64,000 nucleotides of DNA from Cymodocea nodosa. Taxonomy: Eukaryota; Streptophyta; Magnoliopsida; Alismatales; Cymodoceaceae. The stretch covers positions 2,314,001-2,378,000 of the forward strand of contig JAZBRI010000010.1 in the NCBI GenBank assembly GCA_036874045.1, in the 5' to 3' direction. The stretch's first letter is position 1; each line of letters starts with the position of its first letter. The translations under genes were made by a program, and so were the position numbers. Positions 1 to 10,492 of the stretch are shown here, piece after piece. The notes beneath the pieces were generated by a model. The model worked only from the letters and a program-made list of their open reading frames with translations, made no database searches and was not told the DNA's origin.

Positions 1-1312
1 GTTGTTTTTGGTATTTTTGTTTTGATATGTTCTTGAAGATGAGTGAAAGGTGAAATGTAAAAATCTCTATCGAGAGTAAAAACTTCTGTCACTACATGCG
101 ACGCGATTACACCACTGAAAACTTAATCACTTACAATCTTACTTCCTCTCTCTATAGAATCGTGAATCAAGAATTGTAAGATGATCTCCTCTTCAGCATA
201 CTAGCATCAACTTGAAACTAAGGCTAGAAGCTTTACAATCTCCTGAGATGTGAGTCAGTGCTTGCTGAAAATAGCTTCCCTTCCTGCAACGCGATCACTT
301 CTCACAGTAGTTGTCAGTCACCGCGTTTGGCTTGGAATCGACCCGACATCCTAAAAGTATCTTCACAGACCTCCGATGGTTGGTGATTTTGGTGGTGGTG
401 TGGAGCTTCAGGGAACTTTCGACGCTTTCTGCAGTTAGTGTGGTTCTCCACCTACACACATACACTTCTATGTCTTTTTCCTCTTCTTTTATATTTCTTT
501 CAGTAATAACTGCTTCTGCTTAAATGATCAATTGGATTTCCTTCATTCATATCAACGATGGTGATTTCCTCTTCATTCCATGAGTGAATTTTTGCGTGAT
601 ATGTGTAATCGTAGTTTTCCTTCGAATTTCCTATTTCTAGAACTGCTATAGTGGCATATTAGAAAATAAATGGTCTATGGAGTTAGTGTAACTCAACGGA
701 CTTACTTTATTGATTTAACTATAAAACACGTGCAATAAAGAAATAACGTATAAGCTTATAACACTAACACAACGCGTTACCTTAGTGTCTATTCAAGTAA
801 CTCAACATGTATAGTTATGCTAACTTAACGAGTTATACATGTGCAGCTCACATGACATAATAAAGCATTTAAATTCAACACGTGCATAAATCTAACTTAA
901 CGAGTTCAGATATTTCGAATACTTAGGAACCTTACTATCCAATGCTTAGATACATTTAGGATAGTTAACAAATAACTTACCGAACATTCACTTAAGTCAT
1001 GCATTAAGGTTACAACATGTGTACTCTAGGAAATAATAAAATGTTCTTTAAGTGTTTAAAACATAACTGTCTAGTACATGAAATGCAACTCTCCGAAATA
1101 ACAGACAATTTAGAGACTCAGGAATTAAAAAGCCTGTAATTCACCGACAGTTCAAAAATGTACTTAATTAATGTTAATTTTCTGAAATTATGCACATTCT
1201 TTCATTAAAGCATATAATAGTGCAATTATACATACAGGTGTAATTCTCATATGATAAGCTAAATATTATGTAATTAACCATCATTTAACTATAAATATTA
1301 TACACTTTTTCA
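1..1312 (-). repeat. 3' LTR of giant gypsy copy A (partial, runs off the left edge)
   Basis: This segment aligns with 42,512-43,827 at roughly 96% by eye and, reversed, with 39,561-40,870. The element is transcribed on the minus strand. The LTR boundary on the plus strand is the CA at 1,311-1,312, followed at once by a purine tract on the minus strand. By comparison with the complete copy at 41,844-43,827, about 660 bp of this LTR lies left of the window. It holds a copy of the module shared with copia LTRs (about 720-900), several AACTTAACGAGTT-type motifs and a GC-richer block (about 220-480). The short ORFs here recur in each LTR copy and are not treated as genes. Confidence 0.85.
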
Positions 1313-1360
1313 TTCTAAATGCTTCTCCCATACTTAAATTTTGCTAGTCCCTTAGCAAAC
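1313..1360 (-). other. Polypurine tract and pre-LTR signal, gypsy copy A
   Basis: On the minus strand the sequence reads AAGGGACTAGCAAAATTTAA and then AAGTATGGGAGAAGC, ending a few bases before the LTR. A 'ctaagggactagcaaaa...taagtatggg' block just upstream of the 3' LTR is typical of plant Athila/Tat-type gypsy elements and primes plus-strand DNA synthesis. The same block precedes the LTR of copy B at 43,828-43,875. Confidence 0.7.
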
Positions 1361-3134
1361 TACTAATATCTAACTAGTTGGTCTTTCTACAGTGCTAGAA
1401 CTAATTCTTCATTTTGTAACTTCAGAATACATAGCTTAAATTAATGTAAAGATATTTTGTATTAATTCAGTAATCTAATTTAACATTGTTTTCTCCTCTT
1501 CAACCTATAAATATATTTAAAACATATGTAAATTACATACAAAATATATTAGCATCACATAGGTGGTAATTATATTATCATTTTTTTCTTAAACATCTAT
1601 CATCTTGAATTTTCTAATATGATTTCCAGAATATATTTCAATTACATACGAATCAAAACACAATTCAACTCAATATGATTAAAACAAGAAGAATAATGAA
1701 TTGTATCTCAGATGAACAACTTCAAAAGTCTAATCTAGATTCATACTTTAGTAATCTTAGATAACAAAAAATATAATCGATTCAAAAGATATTTGTATTT
1801 CACAAAACTCTTTTATCTTTTCAGAATAGTATATGCATATTTGTACTTTAAAAGTTAATTTGAAAAGCTTGAATCATACAAGAGCTTTCTAGTATACCTA
1901 TGTATCGAGCTTTTAGTCAACAATCCTAGATTTGATCAAGATCTTAGGTTGCTAGATTTAAAGAGTCCTTTTTCAGGTCAACAATCCTTACATACCTATC
2001 TACTCAAGTACAAAAGGCTTGTGATCAAACAAGTCAATAAACTCTCAAAGTTTTTTTTTTTTTTTTCAACACAGTATATATACATATTTCATTAATATAG
2101 ATGCAATAAAACACAAATCTCATATCAGGAAAACATGAATCCATATCAATAAGCTCATACCTTTTCTATAGTTTAATAAGATTTACACATAAATCATTCT
2201 ACAAGTTTAATCAATCAAATTAAATGTATCATTAATCATATGTATTTCATTTAATCCAAAAATTAACATTTTAGCTCTTTCAGGATTTTAGATCATTTAC
2301 TGAGATTCAGTTAAGCATTTTGATTTCTTTTAAAATCATGAAACTATTAAACTCATAAAATTTAATAAAAACATAAGATACTATATCTAGATTTGTATAA
2401 TAGTAAAATTTTGTAGCATCTTATATAAGATTCTAAATATAACATTCAAGTAGTTACAATGTTTTTTTTTACAGTTTCAATTATTAGATAGTTATAGGAA
2501 ATTTCAGTTAGATATAGCAAATTCATAAAAAATTTTCAATTTCCATAGAAATTTTGCAGCACCATCCTATTTCCTCTAATTAACAAAATTACTTGGATTT
2601 AATCTAATTACCTCCCCCCATACCTACATTTTGCATTGTTCTCAATGTAAAAGATTTTATAGTAAATACAGTAAATGTTAGCAAGCATGAATATTATTTT
2701 GTTGACTTAGCACCTAACTCAACGAACTTAATTTGTTGAGTTAATGAATAACTCCATGAACTAAGTTTAAATGTAAATTCAAGATAAGTAATCAATTACA
2801 TACCTTGTTCTTTTGTATCTCCTTTAATATCTTCTAACTTTTGATTCTGAAAAACTTTTCACTCATAAATAAAAGCAGAATATATAACAAAATAACAACT
2901 TAACAACAAAACATAAATTGTTAAATTAGTGCCTTGTGTGGAACCCAAGCTCCTATGCCTTTGGTGGCTCACAAGCAAGCTAGTTGGTTTCCTAGAATAG
3001 ATACCAACAAATTGGATTGATATTTTGTTTTTTTTTTTTCTTTTATAAAAATAAAACTAAAACTAAAATTAATTTTTTTGTTTTCTAAAAATAAATGCAG
3101 AGTACACACAACATTAAAAGTACAAAATCATAGT
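1361..3134. other. Non-coding 3' region of gypsy copy A, with a second PPT-like tract
   Basis: No gene is supported here. On the minus strand 2,611-2,650 reads as ACATTGAGAACAATGCAAAA followed by a G-rich run (GGTATGGGGGGAGG). That is another Athila-style pre-PPT/PPT block, so this region may keep an internal or older PPT. Motifs of the AACTCAACG family occur at 2,700-2,770. A T-run lies at about 2,050. Bases about 1,940-3,185 are absent from copy B (junction 44,455), and a diverged relative of 1,500-1,960 lies at 38,940-39,394. Confidence 0.5.
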
Positions 3135-4267
3135 TTAAGAACATGATTGAAAAGTAGTGACAAATGAAATAAACGTGTTAGTCCAAGCAAACTTTTTAGG
3201 CATAATTCTTGCTATTAATTTTGTTTTAATGCAATCCGTTCTCTTTTTTAACTTGTAAACTTGTAGTATGTTATCAATATTAAATATAAGTGTATTACTT
3301 TTAATAAATTGAAATGTAGAAATGGATCCTTGTCTGTTTCAAAATAATGTAGTTGTTTCTATTTCTACAGATATTTCGATATATTCCTCTACCCATTTCC
3401 ATTCATTTAGGTCTTTTATAATCCATATTTGAAATTTCATCAGTTCATCCTACCATCTTATCAGATATAAAGTAAAATCATCATATTCATTATACCACAT
3501 TCCTAATTGAATTTTATCATGTTCCGTAGACGGTGGTTTAGCTATATCACTAGGTATAGGTAATATTTCTATAAAGTCATCATCATAACTGTCTATGCTT
3601 ACTATGTATAAATCAGATCTAAATGCAATTGATATATCTGTGACTAGATATATATATCCATCAAGTATGACATGTATATTGTTAATTAATGCTTTTTATC
3701 CTAGATATATCATAGTATTTTCAGTTCAAGATCTATTCATACAATTATACACACTTAAACATAAATCTTCATCCCAATTTCCAATTGGTCCCTAGTAATA
3801 CAATTTTTCAGGAATAGTCAAATTTTTATCAGAAAATGTTAATGTTGACCTACAATTTTCAATTGGTACTTTAAATCTATTAAGCCTTCCTATATTCCAT
3901 TCTTCTCTAGTGATAGAATTTCTAATCAAAATATCGGGTAACAGAATTGCATACCTTGGTTTGGTTCTGTAAATAATTAATCCTTCATCTATCCCTATAA
4001 TATGATCTATTCCTTCTAATGTATTAGGTGGAATTTCAGTAGTTTCTTTCATGTTCAGATATTCATAGCTAATTGAACTACGATTAAATGACTTCCATAA
4101 AAATCCATCTTTAATATTAGTCATTTTTGCAGCTTGTAGTCCATGAAAATATTTTTCTCTAACACATTCTTTAATTTCCTAACACAACACAATCTACACA
4201 GATCTTTAGCTAATAAGTTACTCAATACTTCCTTCAGTGCATCTAGTGGTAATTTCATCAATTTCAT
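3135..4267 (-). pseudogene. Captured F-box-like gene (degenerate), inside gypsy copy A
   Basis: Read on the minus strand from the Met at 4,267, the first about 35 residues fit an F-box: LPLDALKEVLSNLLAKDLCR is followed by LCCVRK. After a frame change near 4,150-4,190 the reading continues for about 330 residues in a pattern like an F-box-associated domain, including HIIGIDEGLIIYRTKPRY and YIVSIDSYDDDFIEILPIPS, to a stop at 3,135. F-box proteins are substrate receptors of SCF ubiquitin ligases, and the total of about 375 codons is a normal length for the family. Several in-frame stops (TAG/TGA/TAA) and the frame change make it a pseudogene. It lies in the same direction as the retroelement, between the displaced gag ORF and the PPT, so it looks like a host transcript captured by the element. 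A truncated copy is at 44,455-45,529. The F-box assignment rests on pattern recognition only. Confidence 0.55.
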
Positions 4268-4317
4268 CTATTGTGATTTTGTATAACTTAAACAAAATTT
4301 CGTAGAGATAAAATTGA

Positions 4318-4400
4318 CATAGCTACTTACTTATCCTCGTGGAGTTAGGTCATAACTCAACGGACTTAGTCCATTGAGTTAAGTAATAACTTTACGATAC
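4318..4400. promoter_or_regulatory. Palindromic AACTCAACG-type motif array between gag and the F-box-like gene
   Basis: The sequence contains CTCGTGGAGTTA, ATAACTCAACGGACT, TCCATTGAGTTA and TAATAACTTTACG in quick succession. AACTCAACGGACT and its near-complement TCCATTGAGTT can pair. The array lies in the short spacer between the capsid ORF (ends 4,485) and the F-box-like start (4,267). Copy B keeps it at 45,597-45,662. Function is unknown; see the finding on motif arrays. Confidence 0.45.
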
Positions 4401-4484
4401 TACTTACTATAATTAAACTTACATTCTTTTTATATATATTTTCCTACTTACTATATTATACATAGTTGCTCTAGTTATATTGCT

Positions 4485-5832
4485 TCATTCAGCTTCCGTC
4501 CCAAAGGAGTTATCAATTTCATTAACAATTCTATTAATAGGGTTAGGCATTACTTGCATTAGCAATCCTCCAATAGGTCTAACTTCTATTGATTCCTTCT
4601 ATCTAGGGGTTATATTTCTATTCATATTATGATTCTAAATGGCAGCATTTCCAAATACATGATCTAGATGATTATTTAATTGTTGAATTATCTTTTCTAA
4701 CTTCTCTATTCTAGATCCTTGTTCAATTAATGCTTCATAACTTATATTTTGTCATTTATATTTTCTCCTCCTTGGAAATTATTATTTCTCCAAGATAAGT
4801 TTGGGTGATTTCTCCAATTAGGGTTATAAGAATTTCCAAAGTTATCTTTCTAGTTTCTAGCATAAATAATATCTAAGTCATTAATGTTTGCGTTCTTTCT
4901 TGCTAGCTTTTGATTTAATGATAACTCTTCTATTTTCTTTGTTAACTCAGTTAATTTAACTTCGAGCATAGTGTTTGAATCTATTTCGTGCATTCCCCTT
5001 GGCAATATTCTTTTATCTATAATAGCTTCAACTAAGTTTTCTCACTGTGTAGTTCTTTTTACAAAGTTTTCTATGTATACTCATGCTTCTTCACTACATA
5101 GTTTTAAAAATCCATTCTAACAAGTAGATTATAATAAAGATTTAGTTGAAACATCTATGCCTTCATAAATTATACCTATTAATTGTGCTTTACTCATTGC
5201 ATGATGTGGACACTGAGTCAGTAAATCTTTAAATCTTTCAAAATATTTCTAGAATGATTCTCCCTATTTTTGGCTATACATTAATATTTCCTTTTTCTTT
5301 TTAATCGTTTGATGTGTTGGATAATATTTTTCTAGAAAAACAGAGCAAAATTCAATCCATGTAGAAATTGAATCAAGCGATAGAGTATATAACCATCTCT
5401 TAGTTGTGTATTTTAAAGCAAAAGGAATATATCTAAGTTTAATAGCATCAATACTCATGTTCGACATTTTCATCATTTGACAAACTTCGTTAAATTCTCT
5501 AAGGAAATAATAGACATCTTCTCTTTCTAATCCATGAAAATGTGGCATTGACTAATATAATTAGATTTCAATTCAAACCTATCTCCCTCAAAGTTTGGTA
5601 ATCAAATATATGAAGGTTCATCAACTAATTCAAGATATAGAATTTCCCCTAATGGTTTTTCTACTAGAGTAGTCATATCTTCATTCTCTTTTAAAGAAAG
5701 GTTAGCTACACCCCTAAGGATTTTGTTAAGGTCTAATTCAGAAAATATTTCAGTACGCTTCTATGTTGAGTAATCCTATGTAGGTATTCTTACTAATCAT
5801 TTAGTGCTAGGAGAACGAATCTATGTGCTCAT
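4485..5832 (-). pseudogene. Displaced Gag capsid ORF (Athila-type), gypsy copy A
   Basis: From a Met at 5,832 the frame runs about 449 codons to a TGA at 4,485. It carries the plant gypsy capsid pattern (retrotransposon gag family): PHFHGLEREDVYYFLREF, then AIKLRYIPFALKYTTKRWLY, then SISTWIEF..FLEKYYP (5,264-5,548). This is followed by a KYFERFKDLLTQCPHHAMSK segment and a late NPNWRNHPNLSWRNN block typical of Athila Gag. Gag forms the virus-like particle that packages the RNA. In-frame TAG codons (for example near 5,260, 5,250 and 4,855) and a one-base loss at about 4,748 disable it. The position is odd: Gag should be first after the PBS, but here it lies after INT and ORF3 and has no CCHC knuckle. 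The knuckle is encoded alone near the PBS (15,040). Confidence 0.75.
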
Positions 5833-6855
5833 AAACTCTTAACATAGAGTAAAATAGCAGAAAATTAATCACATATCAGACTGATGCTTTGTTTTCAGTA
5901 AATAGTTGTTGACGAATGAAGTTGAATCAGCTGCTTCTCCTTCCAGTTCCCCAACGAATTTTCTTTTCCTTCTTTAAGTGCTGGTAACTCATAAATAACA
6001 TTCTGTTCTATATTTATAATGCATGTCTATAAGGCAAATGAATCTCATTGCAAGAACGTATCTTGTAACATGTAGTATGGTTCCTAATTTTATGGATACG
6101 TGTTCCACTTTCTAATTTCAAATTTCAGTAACCGCTAAACCTACGAAGTTTCGTTCATGGATAAAAGAATAACCGTTCAACTTAATCTATGAACTAACCT
6201 CGTTGAGTTACAGTTAACTCAATGGACTAGCTTCGGTTATTGTTTCTAACTCAATGAACTAATCTCATTGAGTTACAGCTAACTCAACAGACTAGCTTCG
6301 TTGCCTATTTGCTAACTTCACGAACTAACCTTGTTGAGTTACAGATAACTCAACAGAGTGACCTTATATTTATTATTGACCTCGTGGAGTTAAGTTAACT
6401 CAACGCACTTACTTCGTTGAGTTAACACTTAGCAAATTTTTCTAAAACTTACTCTTCATATTAACTTTTATATATTTTTTTTCTTTCTTTTCTTTTTCTC
6501 TCCTGCATTTTGTCAACTTAAATAAAGTTAAATATATGTCATTAATGTAGTATTCTAATTTAAACTCATTTAAATCTAAACATTATATGCATATTTAACT
6601 TATAGTTCATTTCCTATTATGTAGAATTTACATTTTACTTTTCAACATGCAGATATATTCATACATTATCCAAGCATCGTGCATTTAACCATGTCATTAA
6701 TAAAATTGTAAAACTTTTAAATAGTCTACAAATCTTTAAACAATTATATAATATTCAATTCAACTTTAAATCATTCATTCACACTTACATAAATTCAAAA
6801 ATATCTGAAATTCAAACATTCATTTATATAAATAGTTTACATTTACATATAATCA

Positions 6856-6886
<31 letters not shown>

Positions 6887-6909
6887 AATCAAGTAGACGA
6901 ACAATACAT
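5833..6909. promoter_or_regulatory. Spacer between ORF3 and displaced gag, with palindromic motif array and (TA)n
   Basis: No coding signal is seen. Bases 6,180-6,435 are packed with AACTCAATGGACT, AACTCAACGGACT-like and CGTTGAGTTA/CTCATTGAGTTA words in alternating orientation, so many short stems can form. A (TA)n microsatellite lies at about 6,858-6,882. The array lies 350-600 bp upstream of the displaced gag start and could act as a separate promoter or as an RNA-structure spacer. Copy B has it at 47,430-47,670. The element's last part (6,650-7,280) is deleted in copy B. Confidence 0.45.
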
Positions 6910-9725
6910 TTAGTCCTTCTTCTTAAGTTCATCTACTTCCTTCTAGAGCTTTTCTAATTGTTGTTCTAATTGGTTTATATGTTCAACAGCTCCTATAATG
7001 TCTCCAAAAGGTCCAGCTATCTCAGTAGCTGCAACATTATAATTTTTATACTCCTTCATTGAAATGGCTCTAGATCTTATCCTCTTAGATGTCCATTTCA
7101 TGAAGTCAATACTGTCCACCATCAACAGTGGAATTAGATCTCCATAAAATAATTTTTTCTATATTGCTCTTAACTTGGAGATAAAAACTGAAGCCTAGTT
7201 TACTTTAATCTTGTTCACAACTGCATATGTGGCCCATTTAACAAACTAACTTAATTCTATATCATGGCCTTATTGTTGGTAGACATTTTTAATCAAAATG
7301 TTAGCTACCATGTGTGCTTTACCATTTAAGTACTTTAATTTGTTTAATAGTGGCACACTAGGATTGATAGCTAAACAGTCTTTAATTTCTTGTTCTGTCC
7401 ACTTGACTGTAGTTGTATTTTCCAAGATTTCTAATCCTTCATTTTTCAATCCCAAAATGTTGTGGAGAAGCTCTGGTGTTATCTGTACATTAACTTGCTC
7501 CACGTTAGAATTTAAACTTCCTTCTTCCTCTCTCAAATTGGCATAAAAGCAGGGCACTAAATTTTCATATATTGCATGCCCTCTTCGTTGAGAAATAAAT
7601 TGCAGTAGACCCTAGAACTCAAATAATTCTTTAATGTCATTCATGCCGTCCCAGTTTAATAGTCTACTATATATAATATCATAACCCCTAATCTCTTGAT
7701 ATTTATTACATGCTTCCTGACTCCAAAAATATACTTCATTTAGAACAATTGCTTCAGTCAAGTTAGGAATTTGCATTTGTTGCTCTAGAAGGGTTTGTTC
7801 TTGAATTTCTTCTTCAATTGGCTAAACTTGAATTTGTTAGAAATGATCCAAAGATTCCTACATTTCAGCTCCTCTTTCTATCTGTGGTGGAGAGCTAGTA
7901 GAACTCTCCACTCTTTCTTGAATTCTTTCAATTAATTGTTGAAGAGTCTCTCTCTCTTCAATGGAATCTGTCGAGTCATTTCTTTCTTATTGAGTATGTA
8001 CTTGTTCAAATTCTTCTCTTTCTTCTTCCTCTTGACTACCAATCTACATTGTCATTGTTCTTTTTGATCCTGTGGTAGATTGGGATGGAGTCACGGGCAA
8101 ATCAACTTCTACTCTAACTTCAGTTTCTTCTATTTGTATAGGCTATAGACTAATTTCAGCCTGTTTTCCTTCTTCTCTTGCTCTTGTTGCTGCTCCTCCT
8201 CAAATTCGGATAGCAAGTCCACAAAAATGGGCTCTACAGGCCCTTCTAATATTTTAAGTTCAGATTTAATCTCTACTTGAGCTTCAGGCACTATCTCTTT
8301 TCCTTTCCTTCTTCTAAATAGCTGTGCCTGGTCTTTCTCTTCCTCCTTTGAGATTAAATCTACAAAAATAGGCTCTACAAGCCCTCGAGCCACATGTATT
8401 GGCTCTTCCTATTTTACTTTTTTTATAATTACTAGTCTAGAAGGACCAGCTTCAGTTCCTCTTTCTATCTGTGGTGGAGAGCTGGTAGAACTCTCCACTC
8501 TTTCTTAAATTCTTTCAATTAATTGTTGAAGAGTCTCTCCCTCTTCAGTGGAATCTGTCGAGTCATTTCTTTCTTGTTTAGTATATACTTGTTCAGCTTC
8601 TTCTCTTTTTTCTTCCTCTTAACTACCAATCTACATTGTCATTGTTCTTTCTGATTCTGTGGCAGATTGGGATGGAGTCACGAGCCAATCAGCTTCTACC
8701 TTAACTTTAGTTTCTTTTATTTGTATAGGCTGTAGACTAATTTCAACCTATTTTCCTTCTTTTCTTTGCTCTTACTACTGTTGCTCCTACTCCACCTCAT
8801 ATTTAGATAGTAGGTCTACAAAAATGGGCTCTACAGGCCCTTCTGATATTTTAAGCTCAAATTTAATCTCTACTTGATCTTCAGGCACTATCTCTTTTCC
8901 TTTCCTTCTTCAAAATAACTATGCTTGGTCTTCCTCTTCCTCTTCTGAGATTAAATCTACAAAAATAGGCTTTGTAGGCCCTTGAGCCATAGGTATTGGC
9001 TCTTCTTGTTTTACTTTTTCTATAATTACTAGTCTAGAAGGACTAGCTTCAGTTCCTCTTGCAGCCATTGATCTAGCTACTTCTTGATGTTGTTCTACTT
9101 TGATTTTATATTGGGCCTTCAATTTATCTGTGACCATTTTCTTGTAGAGTGCATCATATAGTAAATATGTCTTTGCCACAGCCATTTCTTCAGAATTTCC
9201 TTGGCTTTTGGCAACTTCAACAAGCTTTGCAAATTCTCTCCATTCCTCAGGCGTGGATGGTCCCAAAAATACTGCTCTTTCTGATAGCCTTGGTGGTGGA
9301 ATGGATGGTTCTGGCTGCTATTCCTCAATAACTGGTTTTTTAGTAGTTGGCTCTTTAGCTGCAGGTTCTTCAGCTACTTTTCTCTATTGTTCTTAGATTT
9401 CCTACTAGGCATGTCTAGCAATATGTCTTGTAAACCATAATCGTGACTTATGCCAAATTAACTCTAGGGCAACCTCATTGTTTGGTCTTATTTTTCTTTC
9501 TCTATTCATAGCAACCTCTGTTGCTACTTTAATCCTCGTTTCCACCATCTAAGGTATCCTTATATCTAAATCTATTAAAAATTTTCTCCAGTAGAAGATG
9601 TCAGATTCTACCTTTTGTAGTTCTTTTTCCCGAGTTGTGTTCTTGATCTTTTGTCTTGTATGCCATTCTTCTGATTCTTTGAGAAATTTCGTGGTGTCAA
9701 CTTCCTCCTAGAACTCTGGCATCAT
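6910..9725 (-). pseudogene. Third ORF in envelope position (ORF3), gypsy copy A
   Basis: From MMPEF at 9,725 to a TAA at 6,910 the frame reads about 939 codons broken by stops. The first third is charged and helical, with WREFAKLVEVAKSQ at about 9,230. The middle is an acidic tandem repeat (PIFVDLISEEEEEDQ). The last third (7,745-6,910) has a conserved domain with IIYSRLL, ELFEF and CFYANLREEEGSLNSNVEQ, a leucine-rich ILGLKNEG block and LNGKAHMVANIL. It resembles the 'putative plant transposon protein' domain found in plant retrotransposon third ORFs. The same conserved words occur in the copia ORFs at 34,427-36,674 and 23,475-25,550. The position after integrase is the envelope-like slot of Athila. 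I see no signal peptide or clear transmembrane segment, so an envelope role is unproven. Confidence 0.65.
7867..9040 (-). repeat. 585-bp tandem duplication inside ORF3
   Basis: Two units of about 585 bp start near 7,867 and 8,452, followed by a short partial unit at about 9,050. Each unit encodes PIFVDL(I/L)S(E/K/F)EEE, an RRRKGKEIVPE basic patch, an acidic/Gln-rich tail and SSTSSPPQIERGTEA. 585 is a multiple of three, so the frame is kept. Copy B has the same pair, starting near 48,510 and 49,095, so the duplication predates the A/B split. Confidence 0.7.
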
Positions 9726-10492
9726 CTTGACCTCGTGGTGTCAACTTCCTCCTAGAACTCTGGCATCATCTTGACCTCGTGGTGTGGCGGAATGGAATGG
9801 AATGGAATCACTCTAATCTTTACTATTCTAAGTTCTAAATGATTTTACGGATAATGCCCCCAAATCCTAAGTTTTAGCATAAATAAACCCTAAGTTTTTG
9901 GCAGGTAATCAGGTCATTTTCCTACGCAAACTCTTGCTCTCTCACTTACCACTTTGTGGAATTACAGTTAACTCTACAGACTAAGTTCATGGACTTAACT
10001 ACAGTACTCCGTTAAGTTACTGTTAACTTAATGGAGTAAGCTCATTAACTTATCTTAGACTCAATAGAGTAAGTTCGTTAAGTTAAGCATAACTCAACAG
10101 ACTTCCCATAAAGTTATAACTAATAAAAATATTTATAATAATAATTTTTAATTCGGTCAAGATCGAAGAATTTTTGGTCTAACGGGACTCTTAAGTTTTC
10201 AACATTCTAGACTTTTCGGTCAAACCATTATATTCCTCGATTGAACTGAAATTAAATATATTTTTTTCTTTTCTTTCTTCTTTTCTACCAATTGAATCGA
10301 TACCATACTTTGATAAAACTGACATTTTAATTAATATAATATATATATATATTTATGTTTTTATGTTTCAATCAAACTGATGGATCTTTTCAGTGTCATC
10401 GTAATAATATTTTTTCTTTTAATATATGTTTCGGTGAAACCGATAATTTCTTTCGGTTGAACCATGACTCTACTTAAATTAAGTTTTTTTTT
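9726..10492. promoter_or_regulatory. Spacer between INT and ORF3 with palindromic motif array
   Basis: No gene is seen. A 44-bp stretch is duplicated in tandem at about 9,689-9,776; copy B has one unit. Bases 9,955-10,110 contain an array of AACTCTACAGACT, ACTCCGTTAAGTTA, TTCGTTAAGTTA and AACTCAACAGACT words in both orientations. It lies just upstream of ORF3, as in the other spacers of this element. The rest is AT-rich and has TTCGGTCAAACC/TTCGGTTGAACC words at 10,150-10,470. Confidence 0.4.

Noticed and set aside
690..850. Telomere-like interstitial repeats
   Set aside because: The AACTTAACGAGTT words are not TTTAGGG variants and do not form head-to-tail arrays.
3792..4124. Viral movement-protein-like gene
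   Set aside because: I first considered a 30K-type movement protein from the isolated middle ORF. The upstream F-box-like start and the long downstream body fit an F-box protein better.
6180..6435. CRISPR-like or satellite array
   Set aside because: The repeats are short, variable, in both orientations and unevenly spaced, with no unique spacers of constant length. The DNA is plant nuclear.
7298..7546. Plus-strand ORFs opposite ORF3 (also 47,943-48,191)
   Set aside because: Both are mirror frames of the conserved minus-strand ORF3 domain, and their conservation follows from the coding strand.
9149..9396. Plus-strand ORFs at 9.1-9.4 kb
   Set aside because: They are antisense to the ORF3 helical region and carry no independent motif.
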